Shown here: positions 8,101-16,857 of the stretch, in pieces | Layout of the letters: every line of letters begins with the position of its first letter | Numbering within the stretch: position 1 is the stretch's first letter | Origin: JANPCX01 sp031431125 | GTDB taxonomy: Bacteria > Pseudomonadota > Gammaproteobacteria > Burkholderiales > Burkholderiaceae_C | Length of the DNA stretch: 64,000 bases | Direction: 5' to 3' | Assembly: GCA_031431125.1 (NCBI GenBank) | Contig: JANPCX010000018.1 | Coordinates: forward strand, 20,145 to 84,144 | The notes under the pieces: model-generated | Seen by the model: only the letters and a program-made list of their open reading frames with translations | Told to the model about the DNA's origin: nothing | The model's database searches: none | Program-made: the position numbers and the translations under genes

Positions 8101-8993
8101 ACGCCGCTCAACTGCCCCATCACCTCGCCCATGCGAATCCCTCCGCCTGCACGCCACGCTGGATTGAATTGCATCGGCCCCTTGGGGAGCAACATGACGA
8201 CGGTGGAGCCCAGCAAAAAGCGGCCCATCTCGTCGCCCTGGGTCAAAGATACGCTCGCGCCGTCGTAGTGCCAAGTGCGAACATCCTTCGTGCGTGGCGG
8301 GTTGACGATGCCGTGCCAGGTGGTGGCCATGCTGCCCACGATGGTGGCGCCGACCAGCACCAGCACCATGGGGCCGTTGGGCGTGTCGAACAAACACACC
8401 ACACGTTCATTGCGCGCAAAAAGGCCGGGCACGCCTTGGGCGGTGGTGGGGTTGACCGAGAACAAATCGCCGGGCACATAGACCATGCGGCGCAGCAGGC
8501 CGTCGCATGGCATGTGGATGCGGTGGTAGTCGCGTGGGCTCAAGTAAAGCGTGGCGAAGTGGCCGTCTTGGAATTGCTGGGCCAAACCAGCGTCACCACC
8601 GACCAAGGCAGTGCTGCTGTAGCGGTGGCCCTTGGCCTGAAAAATTTGATCGTGCTGAATGCGACCGAATTGGCTGATGGCACCGTCCACCGGGCTCACC
8701 CAAGTGGCTTGCGCCATCGGCCGCGCGCCGGGCTTCAGGGCACGGGTGAAGAAGTCGTTGAAGCTGGCGTAGTGCGCTGGGTTCGGGTCCAGCGCCTCGG
8801 CCATGTTCACGCCATAGCGGCGGATGAACCATTCGATGAGCCGAGCCGTGCGCGCGCCGCTGCGTTTGTTGGCAATGAAGCCAGCGAACCGTGTGAGGCC
8901 GTGTTGCGGCGTCAGGTACTGCGGCAAAACACGCCAGCGCGCGGCGGGATCGGCAGGGGCGGTGAGGTCGAAATCAGGTGGAGAAGAAGACAA
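8097..8993 (-). CDS. psd: Phosphatidylserine decarboxylase proenzyme
   Basis: A 298-residue membrane-associated enzyme that makes phosphatidylethanolamine from phosphatidylserine. The proenzyme cuts itself at L-G-S-T (261-264), turning Ser263 into the pyruvoyl cofactor; this motif is intact. Other family blocks are P-V-D-G-A-I-S-Q-F-G (101-110) and Y-L-S-P-R-D-Y-H-R-I-H-M-P (150-162) with the catalytic Asp/His residues. The length fits the bacterial enzyme. The stop codon overlaps the end of the convergent DapA-family gene. Confidence 0.95.
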   Translation of the reverse strand: MSSSPPDFDLTAPADPAARWRVLPQYLTPQHGLTRFAGFIANKRSGARTARLIEWFIRRYGVNMAEALDPNPAHYASFNDFFTRALKPGARPMAQATWVSPVDGAISQFGRIQHDQIFQAKGHRYSSTALVGGDAGLAQQFQDGHFATLYLSPRDYHRIHMPCDGLLRRMVYVPGDLFSVNPTTAQGVPGLFARNERVVCLFDTPNGPMVLVLVGATIVGSMATTWHGIVNPPRTKDVRTWHYDGASVSLTQGDEMGRFLLGSTVVMLLPKGPMQFNPAWRAGGGIRMGEVMGQLSGV

Positions 8994-9100
8994 ATGGCAG
9001 CCCCATACGAAGGTGGCTGCGATTGTATCGAGCGTGTTTCAGCCAAAGGCGCACAAGGGATGCACCTTCGTGACCGTAGCGCGTCAAGCGCTGCCGACCC

Positions 9101-9262
9101 TCACAGACCGGCTTCGCGCAGACGCTGGACCAGGTCTTTTTCTTCGCGGTGGACGGCGCGTCGCTCAGGCCGGTGCACACCCACTTTGCGCCGCATCATG
9201 AAGGCGACAAGTGGGTTGCGCGGTTTGGGCGCGGCGACGGTGATTTTGTTTTGGTTTTTCAT
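9101..9262 (-). CDS. Small conserved basic protein (53 aa)
   Basis: A 53-residue Arg/Lys-rich protein starting M-K-N-Q-N-K, with R-N-P-L-V-A-F-M-M-R-R-K-V-G-V-H-R in the middle. The ATG at 9262 has a good ribosome site (GGGAGAG, about seven bases upstream). I recognise it only as one of the short basic proteins common in Burkholderiales; the function is unknown. It reads away from the terminator at 9358-9385 and towards psd, about 107 bases upstream of the psd start. Confidence 0.65.
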   Translation of the reverse strand: MKNQNKITVAAPKPRNPLVAFMMRRKVGVHRPERRAVHREEKDLVQRLREAGL

Positions 9263-9357
9263 GTGGACTCTCCCTGTTCTATCGGTCGTTCTGTAGCAAA
9301 AATTCAGCCAGGTCTTGGGTTCATATTGGCGGGTTGAGGAAAAAAGCACGAAAAAAA

Positions 9358-9385
9358 GGCCCGATCCGCTGGTGGGAACCGGGCC
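9358..9385 (-). terminator. Rho-independent terminator, minus strand
   Basis: GGCCCG (9358-9363) pairs with CGGGCC (9380-9385), and seven A residues at 9351-9357 become a U-run on the minus-strand transcript. It would end transcription entering from about 9400-9750 on the minus strand, so a minus-strand transcript probably exists there. Confidence 0.7.
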
Positions 9386-9415
9386 GCTCTTTGCTGAGCA
9401 TGAAGGATGCGCGTT

Positions 9416-9727
9416 TTAAGCGGCATCCTCTCCCGGTGGGTTCGAAATTCGGTGGTTGACTGTGGTGGGTGTGGGGTTGAAGGCTTTGCGGTTCAATCGT
9501 GACGCTCGCTGCGGTGTGTTGCCAAGGACGCGCTGCCACTGCGCAAAGGCAGTGAAGGCGTGGATGAAGGCAGGGTTTGATTTCACAATGGGTTGCACAA
9601 GCAAGGCGTCGCGAGTGGTTTGGTGTTGTAGCGTTGGTGTGATGGTGAAGCGCGCCGCGCAACGCGTCAATATCTGTGAGCCCCTCAAATAAGGGATGCG
9701 TGAAAACAAGTGGGTTACATGACACAT
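9416..9727 (-). CDS. Possible small protein or non-coding transcript upstream of the 9358 terminator
   Basis: An open frame of 103 codons from ATG 9727 ends at 9416, just before the minus-strand terminator at 9358-9385. The C-terminal 60 residues (...F-I-H-A-F-T-A-F-A-Q-W-Q-R...) look more protein-like than the N-terminal part. There is no clear ribosome site at 9727, so the real start may be later, or the transcript may be a non-coding RNA. A hairpin GGATG/CATCC spans 9403-9426. The span 9263-9750 holds nothing else that I can support. Confidence 0.3.
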   Translation of the reverse strand: MCHVTHLFSRIPYLRGSQILTRCAARFTITPTLQHQTTRDALLVQPIVKSNPAFIHAFTAFAQWQRVLGNTPQRASRLNRKAFNPTPTTVNHRISNPPGEDAA

Positions 9728-9750
9728 CGGCACCACAGCAGCGCCACAAC

Positions 9751-10656
9751 ATGAACGGTTTGAAACGCCGTGACTGGTTGTGTCACATGTTGGTGATGGG
9801 GGCCGGCACAACCGCTGGCTTGGCAGCATGCAGCGTGGCGCCGCGTTCAGGCTCGTCTTGGGCCCGTCCACTGCGCGGCCCGACAGTCGCTCTTTTGGGG
9901 GAGGTGCACGACAACGCCGACCTGCAAACCCAGCGTTGGCGCGGCTTGCAAGCGGCCGTCCAAGCAGGCTGGCGGCCCACGCTGGTGATGGAACAGTTCG
10001 ATACAGACCAGCAGTCCGCGATCGACGCCGCGCGTTTGGCGCGACCCCGCGATGTGGCCAATTTAGTGGCCCAGGCGAGCCCACCGACAGCCGCTGGCAT
10101 GCAAGCATGGGACTGGCCGCTTTACTACCCTGTGATCGAACTCGCGCTGGCACACGACCTGCCCCTTCGCGCTGCCAATTTGCCACGCGATCAAGCGCGC
10201 CGTTTGGTGCGCGGCGGATGGGCGGCGGTGTTCAGTGCAGATCAACAGCAGGCCTTGGGCTTGCTCGGTGCGGTGCCTGCCATGCTGCAAGCCGCTCAAG
10301 AACGGGAAGTGGACCTGGGCCACTGCGGCGCTTTGCCCGCATCCGTCCTACCCGGCATGGCCCGAGCGCAAATGGCGCGTGACGCCGTGATGGCGGATGT
10401 GCTGCGTGAAGCCCTGCGGGCGCGTCCGGGACAGGGTGCCGTGTTGATCGCCGGCAATGGCCATGTGCGACGCGACCTCGGTGTGTCGCAGTGGCTGGCC
10501 GCGTTGCCTGCACAGCCATTGTGGGTGGTGGGTTTTGTCGAGTCGACGCCAGCCGCAGGGATGTACGACGAGGTGGTGCTGGGCGCAGCAGCCAAACGAG
10601 AGGATCCCTGCGCCGCCTTCAAACCTTCCGCTGCACCACAGAAGTTGGCGCCGTGA
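9751..10656 (+). CDS. ChaN family lipoprotein
   Basis: A 301-residue protein with a lipoprotein signal: R-R near the start and lipobox L-A-A-C (Cys27). The body has G-E-V-H-D-N-A-D near residue 50, M-E-Q-F-D, and a late G-N-G-H-V-R-R-D, which mark the ChaN/haem-binding Tiki-like superfamily (PF04187). Campylobacter ChaN binds haem and has been linked to iron uptake; the role here is inferred. The gene converges on the YkgJ gene and overlaps it by 38 bases. Confidence 0.8.
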   Translation: MNGLKRRDWLCHMLVMGAGTTAGLAACSVAPRSGSSWARPLRGPTVALLGEVHDNADLQTQRWRGLQAAVQAGWRPTLVMEQFDTDQQSAIDAARLARPRDVANLVAQASPPTAAGMQAWDWPLYYPVIELALAHDLPLRAANLPRDQARRLVRGGWAAVFSADQQQALGLLGAVPAMLQAAQEREVDLGHCGALPASVLPGMARAQMARDAVMADVLREALRARPGQGAVLIAGNGHVRRDLGVSQWLAALPAQPLWVVGFVESTPAAGMYDEVVLGAAAKREDPCAAFKPSAAPQKLAP

Positions 10657-10897
10657 TCGTCTCCATCCCGCCCAACCAGCGCATCGCTTGTTCACGCGAG
10701 TCGCCGCACATGTCCTCAGACGGCTGCAGCGAGCTGCACACGGCGGGACGGTCGGGGTGACCGAAGATGGCGCAGCGCAAGTCGGCGGTCAATTGCACAC
10801 AAGGCACACCCGCCGGTTTGCCATTTGGCATGCCGGGGATGGGGCTGGAGATGGATGGCGCGATGCAGCAAGCGGCGCACTGGGGGCGGCAGTTCAT
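10619..10897 (-). CDS. YkgJ family cysteine cluster protein
   Basis: A 92-residue protein with eight Cys (3, 7, 10, 11, 33, 42, 54, 64) in the YkgJ/UPF0153 pattern C-x3-C-x2-C-C ... P-C ... C-x11-C-x9-C, a putative Zn or Fe-S site. The ATG at 10897 is the start that matches the family. The frame stays open upstream to 11014, but that stretch has no family match and no ribosome site was seen for either choice. The gene lies about 140 bases downstream of katG on the same strand and overlaps the end of the ChaN-like gene. Confidence 0.8.
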   Translation of the reverse strand: MNCRPQCAACCIAPSISSPIPGMPNGKPAGVPCVQLTADLRCAIFGHPDRPAVCSSLQPSEDMCGDSREQAMRWLGGMETITAPTSVVQRKV

Positions 10898-11036
10898 GGT
10901 GCTGACTTTATCGACTGAAAAGCGCGCAGCTTGACTTGTTGCAACCTCGGTGATGCCGAGCAAGCGCATCAGAACTTTGGGTCGCACCAGCTCGCCGAAG
11001 TGGCGAGACCCCAACCTGGTGAAGCCGCGCGCCGGA

Positions 11037-13238
11037 TCACCGCAGGTCGAAACGATCCAGGTTCATCACCTTGGTCCAGGCGGCGACGAAGTCGCGCACA
11101 AACTTCGGTCCGTTGTCGTTTTGCGCATAAACCTCCGCCAAGGCACGCAGTTGCGAGTTGAAACCGAAGGCCAGGTCCACCCGGGTGGCTGTCCACTTCA
11201 GAGCGCCGGTTTTGCGGTCACGGCCCTCAAAGGCGTTGTCGCCGGTGGGTTGCCACTCGGTGGTCATGTCCACCAGGTTGACGAAGAAGTCGTTGGTCAA
11301 CTGGCCGGGGCGCAGCGTGAACACACCGCCTTCTGTATCGCCGACGTTGGCTCTCAGCACACGCAGACCACCGACCAGCACCGTCATCTCCGGCGCACTC
11401 AAGTTCAGCAACTGCGCTTTGTCCACGAGCATGGTTTCGGGCGAGACGCGGAAGGTTGCCGCGCTGTAGTTGCGAAAGCCGTCGGCCTGGGGCTCCAGTA
11501 CCGAGAAGGATTCCACGTCGGTTTGCGCCTGGGCTGCATCGGTGCGTCCGGGCGAGAAGGGCACGGTGACGACATGGCCAGCGGCTTTGGCTGCAGCTTC
11601 CACACCGGCATCGCCTGCCAGCACGATCAAGTCGGCCAGCGACACTTTTTTGCCGCCCTGCTGTGCGCTGTTGAAGTTGTTTTGAATGCCTTGCAGCACG
11701 GCCAGCACCTTGCCCAGTTGCGTGGGCTGGTTGACGGCCCAGTCTTTTTGCGGTTCCAGACGAATGCGCGCGCCGTTGGCACCGCCACGTTTGTCGCTGC
11801 CGCGAAAGGTGGAGGCCGAGGCCCAGGCGGTGGAGACCAGCTCGCTGATCGACAAGCCGCTGGCCAACACGCTGGCCTTCAAGTGGGGCACATCGGCGGC
11901 GTCAACCAGCAGGTGGTTCACTGCGGGGATGGGGTCTTGCCAGATCAAGTCCTCGGCCGGCACTTCAGGGCCCAGGTACAGCACCTTCGGGCCCATGTCG
12001 CGGTGGGTCAGCTTGAACCAAGCGCGGGCATAGGCGTCGGCAAACTCGGCGGGGTGGGCCAAAAAGTGGCGCGAGATCTTCTCGTAAGCCGGATCCATGC
12101 GCAGCGACAGGTCAGCCGTCGTCATCATCGGGGGGTGTTTCTTGGTCGGATCGTGGGCATCGGCGACCATGTCTTGCGGCTCCACGTTTTTGGCGCGCCA
12201 CTGGGTGGCCCCTGCCGGGCTTTGAACCTGCTCCCACTCGTATTTGAAGAGCACGGTGAAATAACCCATGTCCCAGGTGGTGGGGTTGGGTTTCCAGGCA
12301 CCATCAAAACCGCTGGTGGTGGCGTGGGCACCTTTGCCTGAACCGAATTGGTTGATCCAGCCAAACCCCATCTCTTGCATGGGCGCCGCCTCGGGCTCGG
12401 GGCCAACCAGGGTGGGATCGCCCGCGCCGTGCATCTTGCCAAAGGTGTGGCCGCCGGCCACCAAAGCCACGGTCTCAACGTCGTTCATGGCCATGCGGGC
12501 GAAGGTTTCGCGCACGTCGCGGCCCGAAGCCACGGGGTCGGGTTGACCATCCGGGCCTTGGGGGTTCACATAGATCAAACCCATTTGCACCGCAGCCAGT
12601 GGATTTTCCAGAACACGGTTGCCGCTGTAGCGGCTGTCGGCTTGGTCGCTGGTGGCCAGCCATGCTTTTTCTGAACCCCAATAGATGTCGTCCTCTGGGG
12701 CCCAAATGTCGGTGCGGCCACCGCCGAAACCAAAGGTCCTGAAGCCCATGGTCTCCATGGCCACATTGCCCGCCAGAATGAACAGGTCAGCCCACGAGAT
12801 AGCGTTGCCGTGTTTTTGTTTGATCGGCCACAGCAGGCGGCGCGCTTTGTCCAGGTTGCCGTTGTCGGGCCAACTGTTCAGCGGCGCAAAACGCTGGTTG
12901 CCCGTGCCCGCCCCTCCCCGGCCGTCGGCCGTTCGGTAAGTGCCCGCGCTGTGCCAGGCCATGCGGATGAACAGGCCGCCGTAGTGGCCCCAGTCGGCGG
13001 GCCACCAGTCTTGGGAGTCGGTCATCAACGCCGCCATGTCTTTTTTCAGCGCGGTGAAATCGAGTTCGTTGAATGCCTGCGCATAGTCAAAGTCTGGATC
13101 CATGGGGCTCGAGACCGGCTGGTGCTGGTGCAAGATGGCCAGGTTCAGTTGCTTCGGCCACCAATCTGCATTGGATTGCATGCCCTGCCTGGTTCGGGCG
13201 CCGGCGGTGTGGAAGGGGCATTTCGCTTCATTGCTCAT
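11037..13238 (-). CDS. katG: Catalase-peroxidase
   Basis: A 733-residue bifunctional haem enzyme that destroys hydrogen peroxide. The distal pocket R-M-A-W-H-S-A-G-T-Y-R and the G-L-I-Y-V-N-P-Q-G-P loop (Tyr of the Met-Tyr-Trp adduct) are intact, and both peroxidase halves are present. ATG 13238 is chosen because AGGAG (minus strand of 13245-13249) sits six bases upstream; an in-frame ATG at 13262 lacks one. An OxyR-like half site, ATAGTTTTTAGC, lies at 13271-13282, 33 bases upstream of the start. The gene diverges from mnmG. Confidence 0.96.
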   Translation of the reverse strand: MSNEAKCPFHTAGARTRQGMQSNADWWPKQLNLAILHQHQPVSSPMDPDFDYAQAFNELDFTALKKDMAALMTDSQDWWPADWGHYGGLFIRMAWHSAGTYRTADGRGGAGTGNQRFAPLNSWPDNGNLDKARRLLWPIKQKHGNAISWADLFILAGNVAMETMGFRTFGFGGGRTDIWAPEDDIYWGSEKAWLATSDQADSRYSGNRVLENPLAAVQMGLIYVNPQGPDGQPDPVASGRDVRETFARMAMNDVETVALVAGGHTFGKMHGAGDPTLVGPEPEAAPMQEMGFGWINQFGSGKGAHATTSGFDGAWKPNPTTWDMGYFTVLFKYEWEQVQSPAGATQWRAKNVEPQDMVADAHDPTKKHPPMMTTADLSLRMDPAYEKISRHFLAHPAEFADAYARAWFKLTHRDMGPKVLYLGPEVPAEDLIWQDPIPAVNHLLVDAADVPHLKASVLASGLSISELVSTAWASASTFRGSDKRGGANGARIRLEPQKDWAVNQPTQLGKVLAVLQGIQNNFNSAQQGGKKVSLADLIVLAGDAGVEAAAKAAGHVVTVPFSPGRTDAAQAQTDVESFSVLEPQADGFRNYSAATFRVSPETMLVDKAQLLNLSAPEMTVLVGGLRVLRANVGDTEGGVFTLRPGQLTNDFFVNLVDMTTEWQPTGDNAFEGRDRKTGALKWTATRVDLAFGFNSQLRALAEVYAQNDNGPKFVRDFVAAWTKVMNLDRFDLR

Positions 13239-13439
13239 TGCGATCTCCTGGCTGTTTGACATGGGGGATGATAGTTTTTAGCAAAGCAAGTGCGCGGTCC
13301 AATTGGCACGGCTCATTGAACACATAGCGACCATTCATCACCACACTGAACCACCGCCCGGTGACGAGAGGATGACGAGAAGGCCCCCACTGCCTACAAT
13401 CGAAGGCTGCCCAAAAATGAGGCAGACAAAGGTTTTGCA

Positions 13440-15437
13440 ATGCTGTTCCCCAAAGAGTTTGATGTGATCGTGATTGGCGGCGGCCATGCCGGGACCGAGG
13501 CTGCGCTCGCGAGTGCGCGCGCTGGGGTGTCGACCTTGCTGCTCACCCACAACATTGAAACCTTGGGGCAGATGAGCTGCAACCCATCCATCGGCGGCAT
13601 TGGCAAAGGCCACCTCGTCAAAGAGATCGATGCCTTGGGCGGCGCGATGGCCGCCGCCACCGATGAAGCAGGCATCCAGTTTCGGATTCTCAACGGCTCC
13701 AAAGGCCCGGCCGTGCGCGCCACCCGGGCGCAGGCCGACCGTGTGCTGTACCGCGCGGCCATACGCCGCCGTTTGGAAAACCAGCCCAATTTGTGGCTGT
13801 TCCAAGGCGCTTGTGATGATTTGCTGGTGCAGGGTGATGCGGTCACAGGGGTTGTCACGCAAGTAGGCGTTCGCTTTGCTTGCCGCGCTGTCGTGCTGAC
13901 GGCGGGGACTTTCCTGGATGGCCGAATTCATGTGGGTCTGGAAAACCACGCCGCTGGACGGGCGGGTGATCCGCCTGCGGTCACTTTGTCAGCTCGACTC
14001 AAAGAACTGAAGTTGCCGCAGGGTCGTCTTAAAACTGGCACCCCACCGCGTTTGGATGGCCGCACCATCGACTTTTCCAAACTGGCCGAGCAACCGGGTG
14101 ACCTCGACCCGGTGCCGGTGTTCAGCTTCTTGGGTGATGCCTCGCAACATCCGCGGCAAGTGCCCTGCTGGATCACCCACACCAACGAACGCACCCACGA
14201 GATCATTCGGTCGGGGTTTGACCGCAGCCCCATGTTCACTGGCGTGATCGGCGGCGTCGGTCCACGTTATTGCCCCAGCATTGAAGACAAGGTGAACCGC
14301 TTTGCCGACAAAACCTCGCACCAAATTTATTTGGAACCCGAGGGGCTGACCACGCACGAGTTTTATCCCAACGGCATTTCGACCTCCCTGCCTTTTGATA
14401 TTCAGCTGAAAGCGGTTCATTCGATGCTGGGTTTGGAGCAGGCCCACATCCTGCGTCCGGGTTATGCGATTGAGTACGACTACTTTGACCCGCGTGCCTT
14501 GAAGGCCAGTTTTGAGACCAAATCCATCCACGGTTTGTTTTTTGCCGGACAGATCAATGGAACCACGGGTTATGAAGAGGCCGCCGCCCAAGGTTTGTTT
14601 GCTGGATTGAACGCCGCACAGCAAGTCCGCGGTCAAGACGCCTGGACGCCGCGCCGCGACCAAGCCTATTTGGGTGTGCTGGTCGACGACCTCATCACCA
14701 AGGGCGTGAGCGAGCCTTACCGCATGTTCACCAGCCGGGCCGAGTTCCGCCTGCAACTGCGTGAAGACAACGCCGACATGCGGTTGACGGAAATTGGCCG
14801 CGGGCTGGGTTTGGTGGACGATGTGCGCTGGGACGCCTTCAACCGCAAACGGGATGCTGTTTCACGTGAAACACAGCGTTTGCGGTCGACCTGGGTCATG
14901 CCCAGCAACTTGCCCGCCTTGGATTCCGAGCGTCTGGTGGGCAAAGCCTTGGAGCACGAGTACAACCTGGCTGACTTGTTGCGTCGCCCGGGCATCACCT
15001 TTGACACCTTGGTCGAGGTGGCCGCCCTGGCCCGCCCCGAGGCCGGTGTTTCACGTGAAACCTTGGTGGCGGAGTTGGGTGCGGTTTTGGCAGCGGCCGT
15101 GGTGGAGCAGATGGAAATCAGCATCAAGTACGCGGGTTACATCGACAACCAAATTGACGAAGTGCAGCGCGCCACCCACTATGAAAACCTGCGTTTGCCT
15201 GAAGACCTGGACTACGCCCAGGTGCATGCCCTGAGTTTTGAGGCCCGCCAGAAGCTGGGGCAACACCGGCCGGAAACCTTGGGTCAGGCCTCGCGCATTT
15301 CGGGCGTGACCCCAGCGGCGATCTCCCTGCTTTTGGTGCATCTGAAAAAGGGCAAGCGTGTGGGCAAGGGCGAAGGCTTTGCCCAGGCTGCAGCGGCTGC
15401 CAACGATTCGCAAACCCCGAGCAGCGATGCCGCCTGA
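13440..15437 (+). CDS. mnmG: tRNA uridine-5-carboxymethylaminomethyl modification enzyme MnmG
   Basis: A 665-residue FAD protein (GidA) that, with MnmE, builds the cmnm5 group on U34 of several tRNAs. The FAD motif G-G-G-H-A-G-T-E-A-A is at the N-terminus, and N-G-S-K-G-P-A-V-R-A-T-R-A-Q-A-D-R plus the C-terminal helical domain are intact. The length is slightly above the usual 620-640 because of an Ala/Asn/Ser tail. Two parS sites lie inside the gene (14858-14873 and 15047-15062), where both encode V-S-R-E-T. rsmG overlaps its stop. Confidence 0.97.
   Translation: MLFPKEFDVIVIGGGHAGTEAALASARAGVSTLLLTHNIETLGQMSCNPSIGGIGKGHLVKEIDALGGAMAAATDEAGIQFRILNGSKGPAVRATRAQADRVLYRAAIRRRLENQPNLWLFQGACDDLLVQGDAVTGVVTQVGVRFACRAVVLTAGTFLDGRIHVGLENHAAGRAGDPPAVTLSARLKELKLPQGRLKTGTPPRLDGRTIDFSKLAEQPGDLDPVPVFSFLGDASQHPRQVPCWITHTNERTHEIIRSGFDRSPMFTGVIGGVGPRYCPSIEDKVNRFADKTSHQIYLEPEGLTTHEFYPNGISTSLPFDIQLKAVHSMLGLEQAHILRPGYAIEYDYFDPRALKASFETKSIHGLFFAGQINGTTGYEEAAAQGLFAGLNAAQQVRGQDAWTPRRDQAYLGVLVDDLITKGVSEPYRMFTSRAEFRLQLREDNADMRLTEIGRGLGLVDDVRWDAFNRKRDAVSRETQRLRSTWVMPSNLPALDSERLVGKALEHEYNLADLLRRPGITFDTLVEVAALARPEAGVSRETLVAELGAVLAAAVVEQMEISIKYAGYIDNQIDEVQRATHYENLRLPEDLDYAQVHALSFEARQKLGQHRPETLGQASRISGVTPAAISLLLVHLKKGKRVGKGEGFAQAAAAANDSQTPSSDAA
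14858..14873. promoter_or_regulatory. parS centromere site, perfect 16-mer
   Basis: TGTTTCACGTGAAACA, the exact palindromic consensus bound by chromosomal ParB. It is embedded in mnmG, about 2 kb before parA. Confidence 0.93.
15047..15062. promoter_or_regulatory. parS centromere site, 15 of 16
   Basis: TGTTTCACGTGAAACC differs from the consensus only at the last base. It lies in mnmG, 189 bases after the perfect site. Confidence 0.88.
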
Positions 15438-16131
15438 CATGGCGGCGCCTGTGTTGCGGGACCGCCTGGAACAAGGCGCGGCGGCCCTCGGTTTGTTGCC
15501 CAGTGCGCCCCAGATGGACGCCCTGCTTGCTTACCTGGCACTGATCGAGCGCTGGAACCGTGTCTACAACCTGACTGCTCTGCGCCAGAGCGACGAGATG
15601 CTGACCCACCACCTGCTCGACAGCCTGGCCGTCGTGCCCGCACTGCAGCGGCACTTGGAATCAGTGGGGTTGACGGCCAGCACACGAGTGCTCGACGTGG
15701 GCAGTGGCGCCGGTTTGCCCGGTGTCGTGCTGGCCATCGTGCTGCCGCAATTGCAGGTCACCTGCATAGACACCGTGGGCAAAAAAGCCAGCTTCATTCA
15801 GCAGGTGGCTGCCGAGCTGGGCTTGCGCCAGTTGCGCAGCCAACACGCCAGGGTGGAAGCCTGGGTGGGCCATGCCGGAGAGCCGCCGTTTGACATCGTC
15901 ACCTCGCGCGCGTTTTCGTCACTCGCCGATTTTGTCGGGTTGACCCGCCGTCATTTGGCGCCCCACGGCGTTTGGTTGGCCATGAAAGGCAAACGACCCA
16001 GCGACGAAGAGCAGGCTTTGCCCGCAGACGTGAAAGTGTTTCACGTGGAACAACTGCAAGTCCCTGGTCTGCAAGCCGAGCGCTGTTTGTTGTGGATGCG
16101 GCCTCAACGGGCTGCTAACACACCCGTTTGA
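15427..16131 (+). CDS. rsmG: 16S rRNA (guanine(527)-N7)-methyltransferase
   Basis: A 234-residue SAM-dependent methyltransferase (GidB). The family core is visible: R-W-N-x-V-Y-N-L-T, H-H-L-L-D-S-L-A, and the SAM loop V-L-D-V-G-S-G-A-G-L-P-G. The ATG at 15427 overlaps the mnmG stop by 11 bases; ATG 15439, just after that stop, is an alternative. The third parS site (16037-16052) lies near the 3' end. Confidence 0.95.
   Translation: MPPDMAAPVLRDRLEQGAAALGLLPSAPQMDALLAYLALIERWNRVYNLTALRQSDEMLTHHLLDSLAVVPALQRHLESVGLTASTRVLDVGSGAGLPGVVLAIVLPQLQVTCIDTVGKKASFIQQVAAELGLRQLRSQHARVEAWVGHAGEPPFDIVTSRAFSSLADFVGLTRRHLAPHGVWLAMKGKRPSDEEQALPADVKVFHVEQLQVPGLQAERCLLWMRPQRAANTPV
16037..16052. promoter_or_regulatory. 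parS centromere site, 15 of 16
   Basis: TGTTTCACGTGGAACA has one change from the consensus palindrome. It lies inside rsmG in a different reading frame from the two mnmG copies, where it encodes V-F-H-V-E-Q. parA begins about 0.8 kb downstream. Confidence 0.85.
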
Positions 16132-16221
16132 CCGCATTTTTTGCTCGACCTGCTGGCGTAAACTTCAACGTCACCCCTGCCCTGTTTCTCCCTCGTTTTT
16201 TGCCCCTCCAGGAGTTTCTGC

Positions 16222-16836
16222 ATGTTCGGTGTTGCCGATTACGGTCAGTTTGTGCTCGCTGTGGTGGTCTTTTTGGCCATTCCTGGGCCTGGCAATCTGG
16301 CTTTGATCACCTCCACCAGCAAGGGCCGTTTGCTGGGTGGCCTGGCTGCCACGCTGGGCGTGATTGCGGGTGACCAGGTGCTGATGTGGCTGGCCGTGGC
16401 CGGTGTGGCGGCCCTGCTCGTGGCTTATCCGGCGGCGTTGACGGCGGTACAGTGGTTGGGTGCAGCCTACCTGGTGTGGTTGGGCGGCAAGATGCTGTTG
16501 GCCAAGCCTGGCGCAGCGCCCATCCTGAACATCAAACCCCGGCACTACTTTCGCCAAGCCATGGCCATCACCTTGCTCAACCCCAAGGCCATTGTGTTTT
16601 ACATGGCCTTCTTCCCCTTGTTTGTGGATCCTGCCCACCACCAGGGCCTGGTCACGTTTGGCGTGATGGCTGGAACGATTGCGCTGCTCACTTTTCTGTA
16701 CGGCCTGGTGGTGGTGTTGCTCACCCACTTTCTGGCCGAACGCATGCGCGCCAACCCCGTTGTCTCGCGCACCCTGGAAAAACTCGCTGGGGTGTTTTTG
16801 ATTGGCTTCGGCCTGAAGTTGGCCATCTCCAAATAA
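16222..16836 (+). CDS. LysE/RhtB family exporter
   Basis: A 204-residue inner-membrane protein with six hydrophobic segments and the LysE/RhtB hallmark near the start, P-G-P-G-N-L-A-L-I, followed by G-x-x-x-G-x-x-A-x-L-G-V-x-A-G-D. Members export amino acids such as lysine, homoserine or threonine; the substrate here is unknown. AGGAG at 16210-16214 supports ATG 16222. It sits between rsmG and parA. Confidence 0.88.
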   Translation: MFGVADYGQFVLAVVVFLAIPGPGNLALITSTSKGRLLGGLAATLGVIAGDQVLMWLAVAGVAALLVAYPAALTAVQWLGAAYLVWLGGKMLLAKPGAAPILNIKPRHYFRQAMAITLLNPKAIVFYMAFFPLFVDPAHHQGLVTFGVMAGTIALLTFLYGLVVVLLTHFLAERMRANPVVSRTLEKLAGVFLIGFGLKLAISK

Positions 16837-16857
16837 CTTTCCATCGAATACAAACGC

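Noticed and set aside
9439..9450. GGTTCGAAATTC, resembling the T-arm of a tRNA
   Set aside because: The flanking bases do not form the five-pair stem, and no other tRNA parts are present.
9321..9752. Alternative minus-strand frame of 143 codons
   Set aside because: It runs straight through the terminator at 9358-9385 and is low-complexity in places.
10898..11014. Upstream extension of the YkgJ frame
   Set aside because: It is open but has no family match and no ribosome site.
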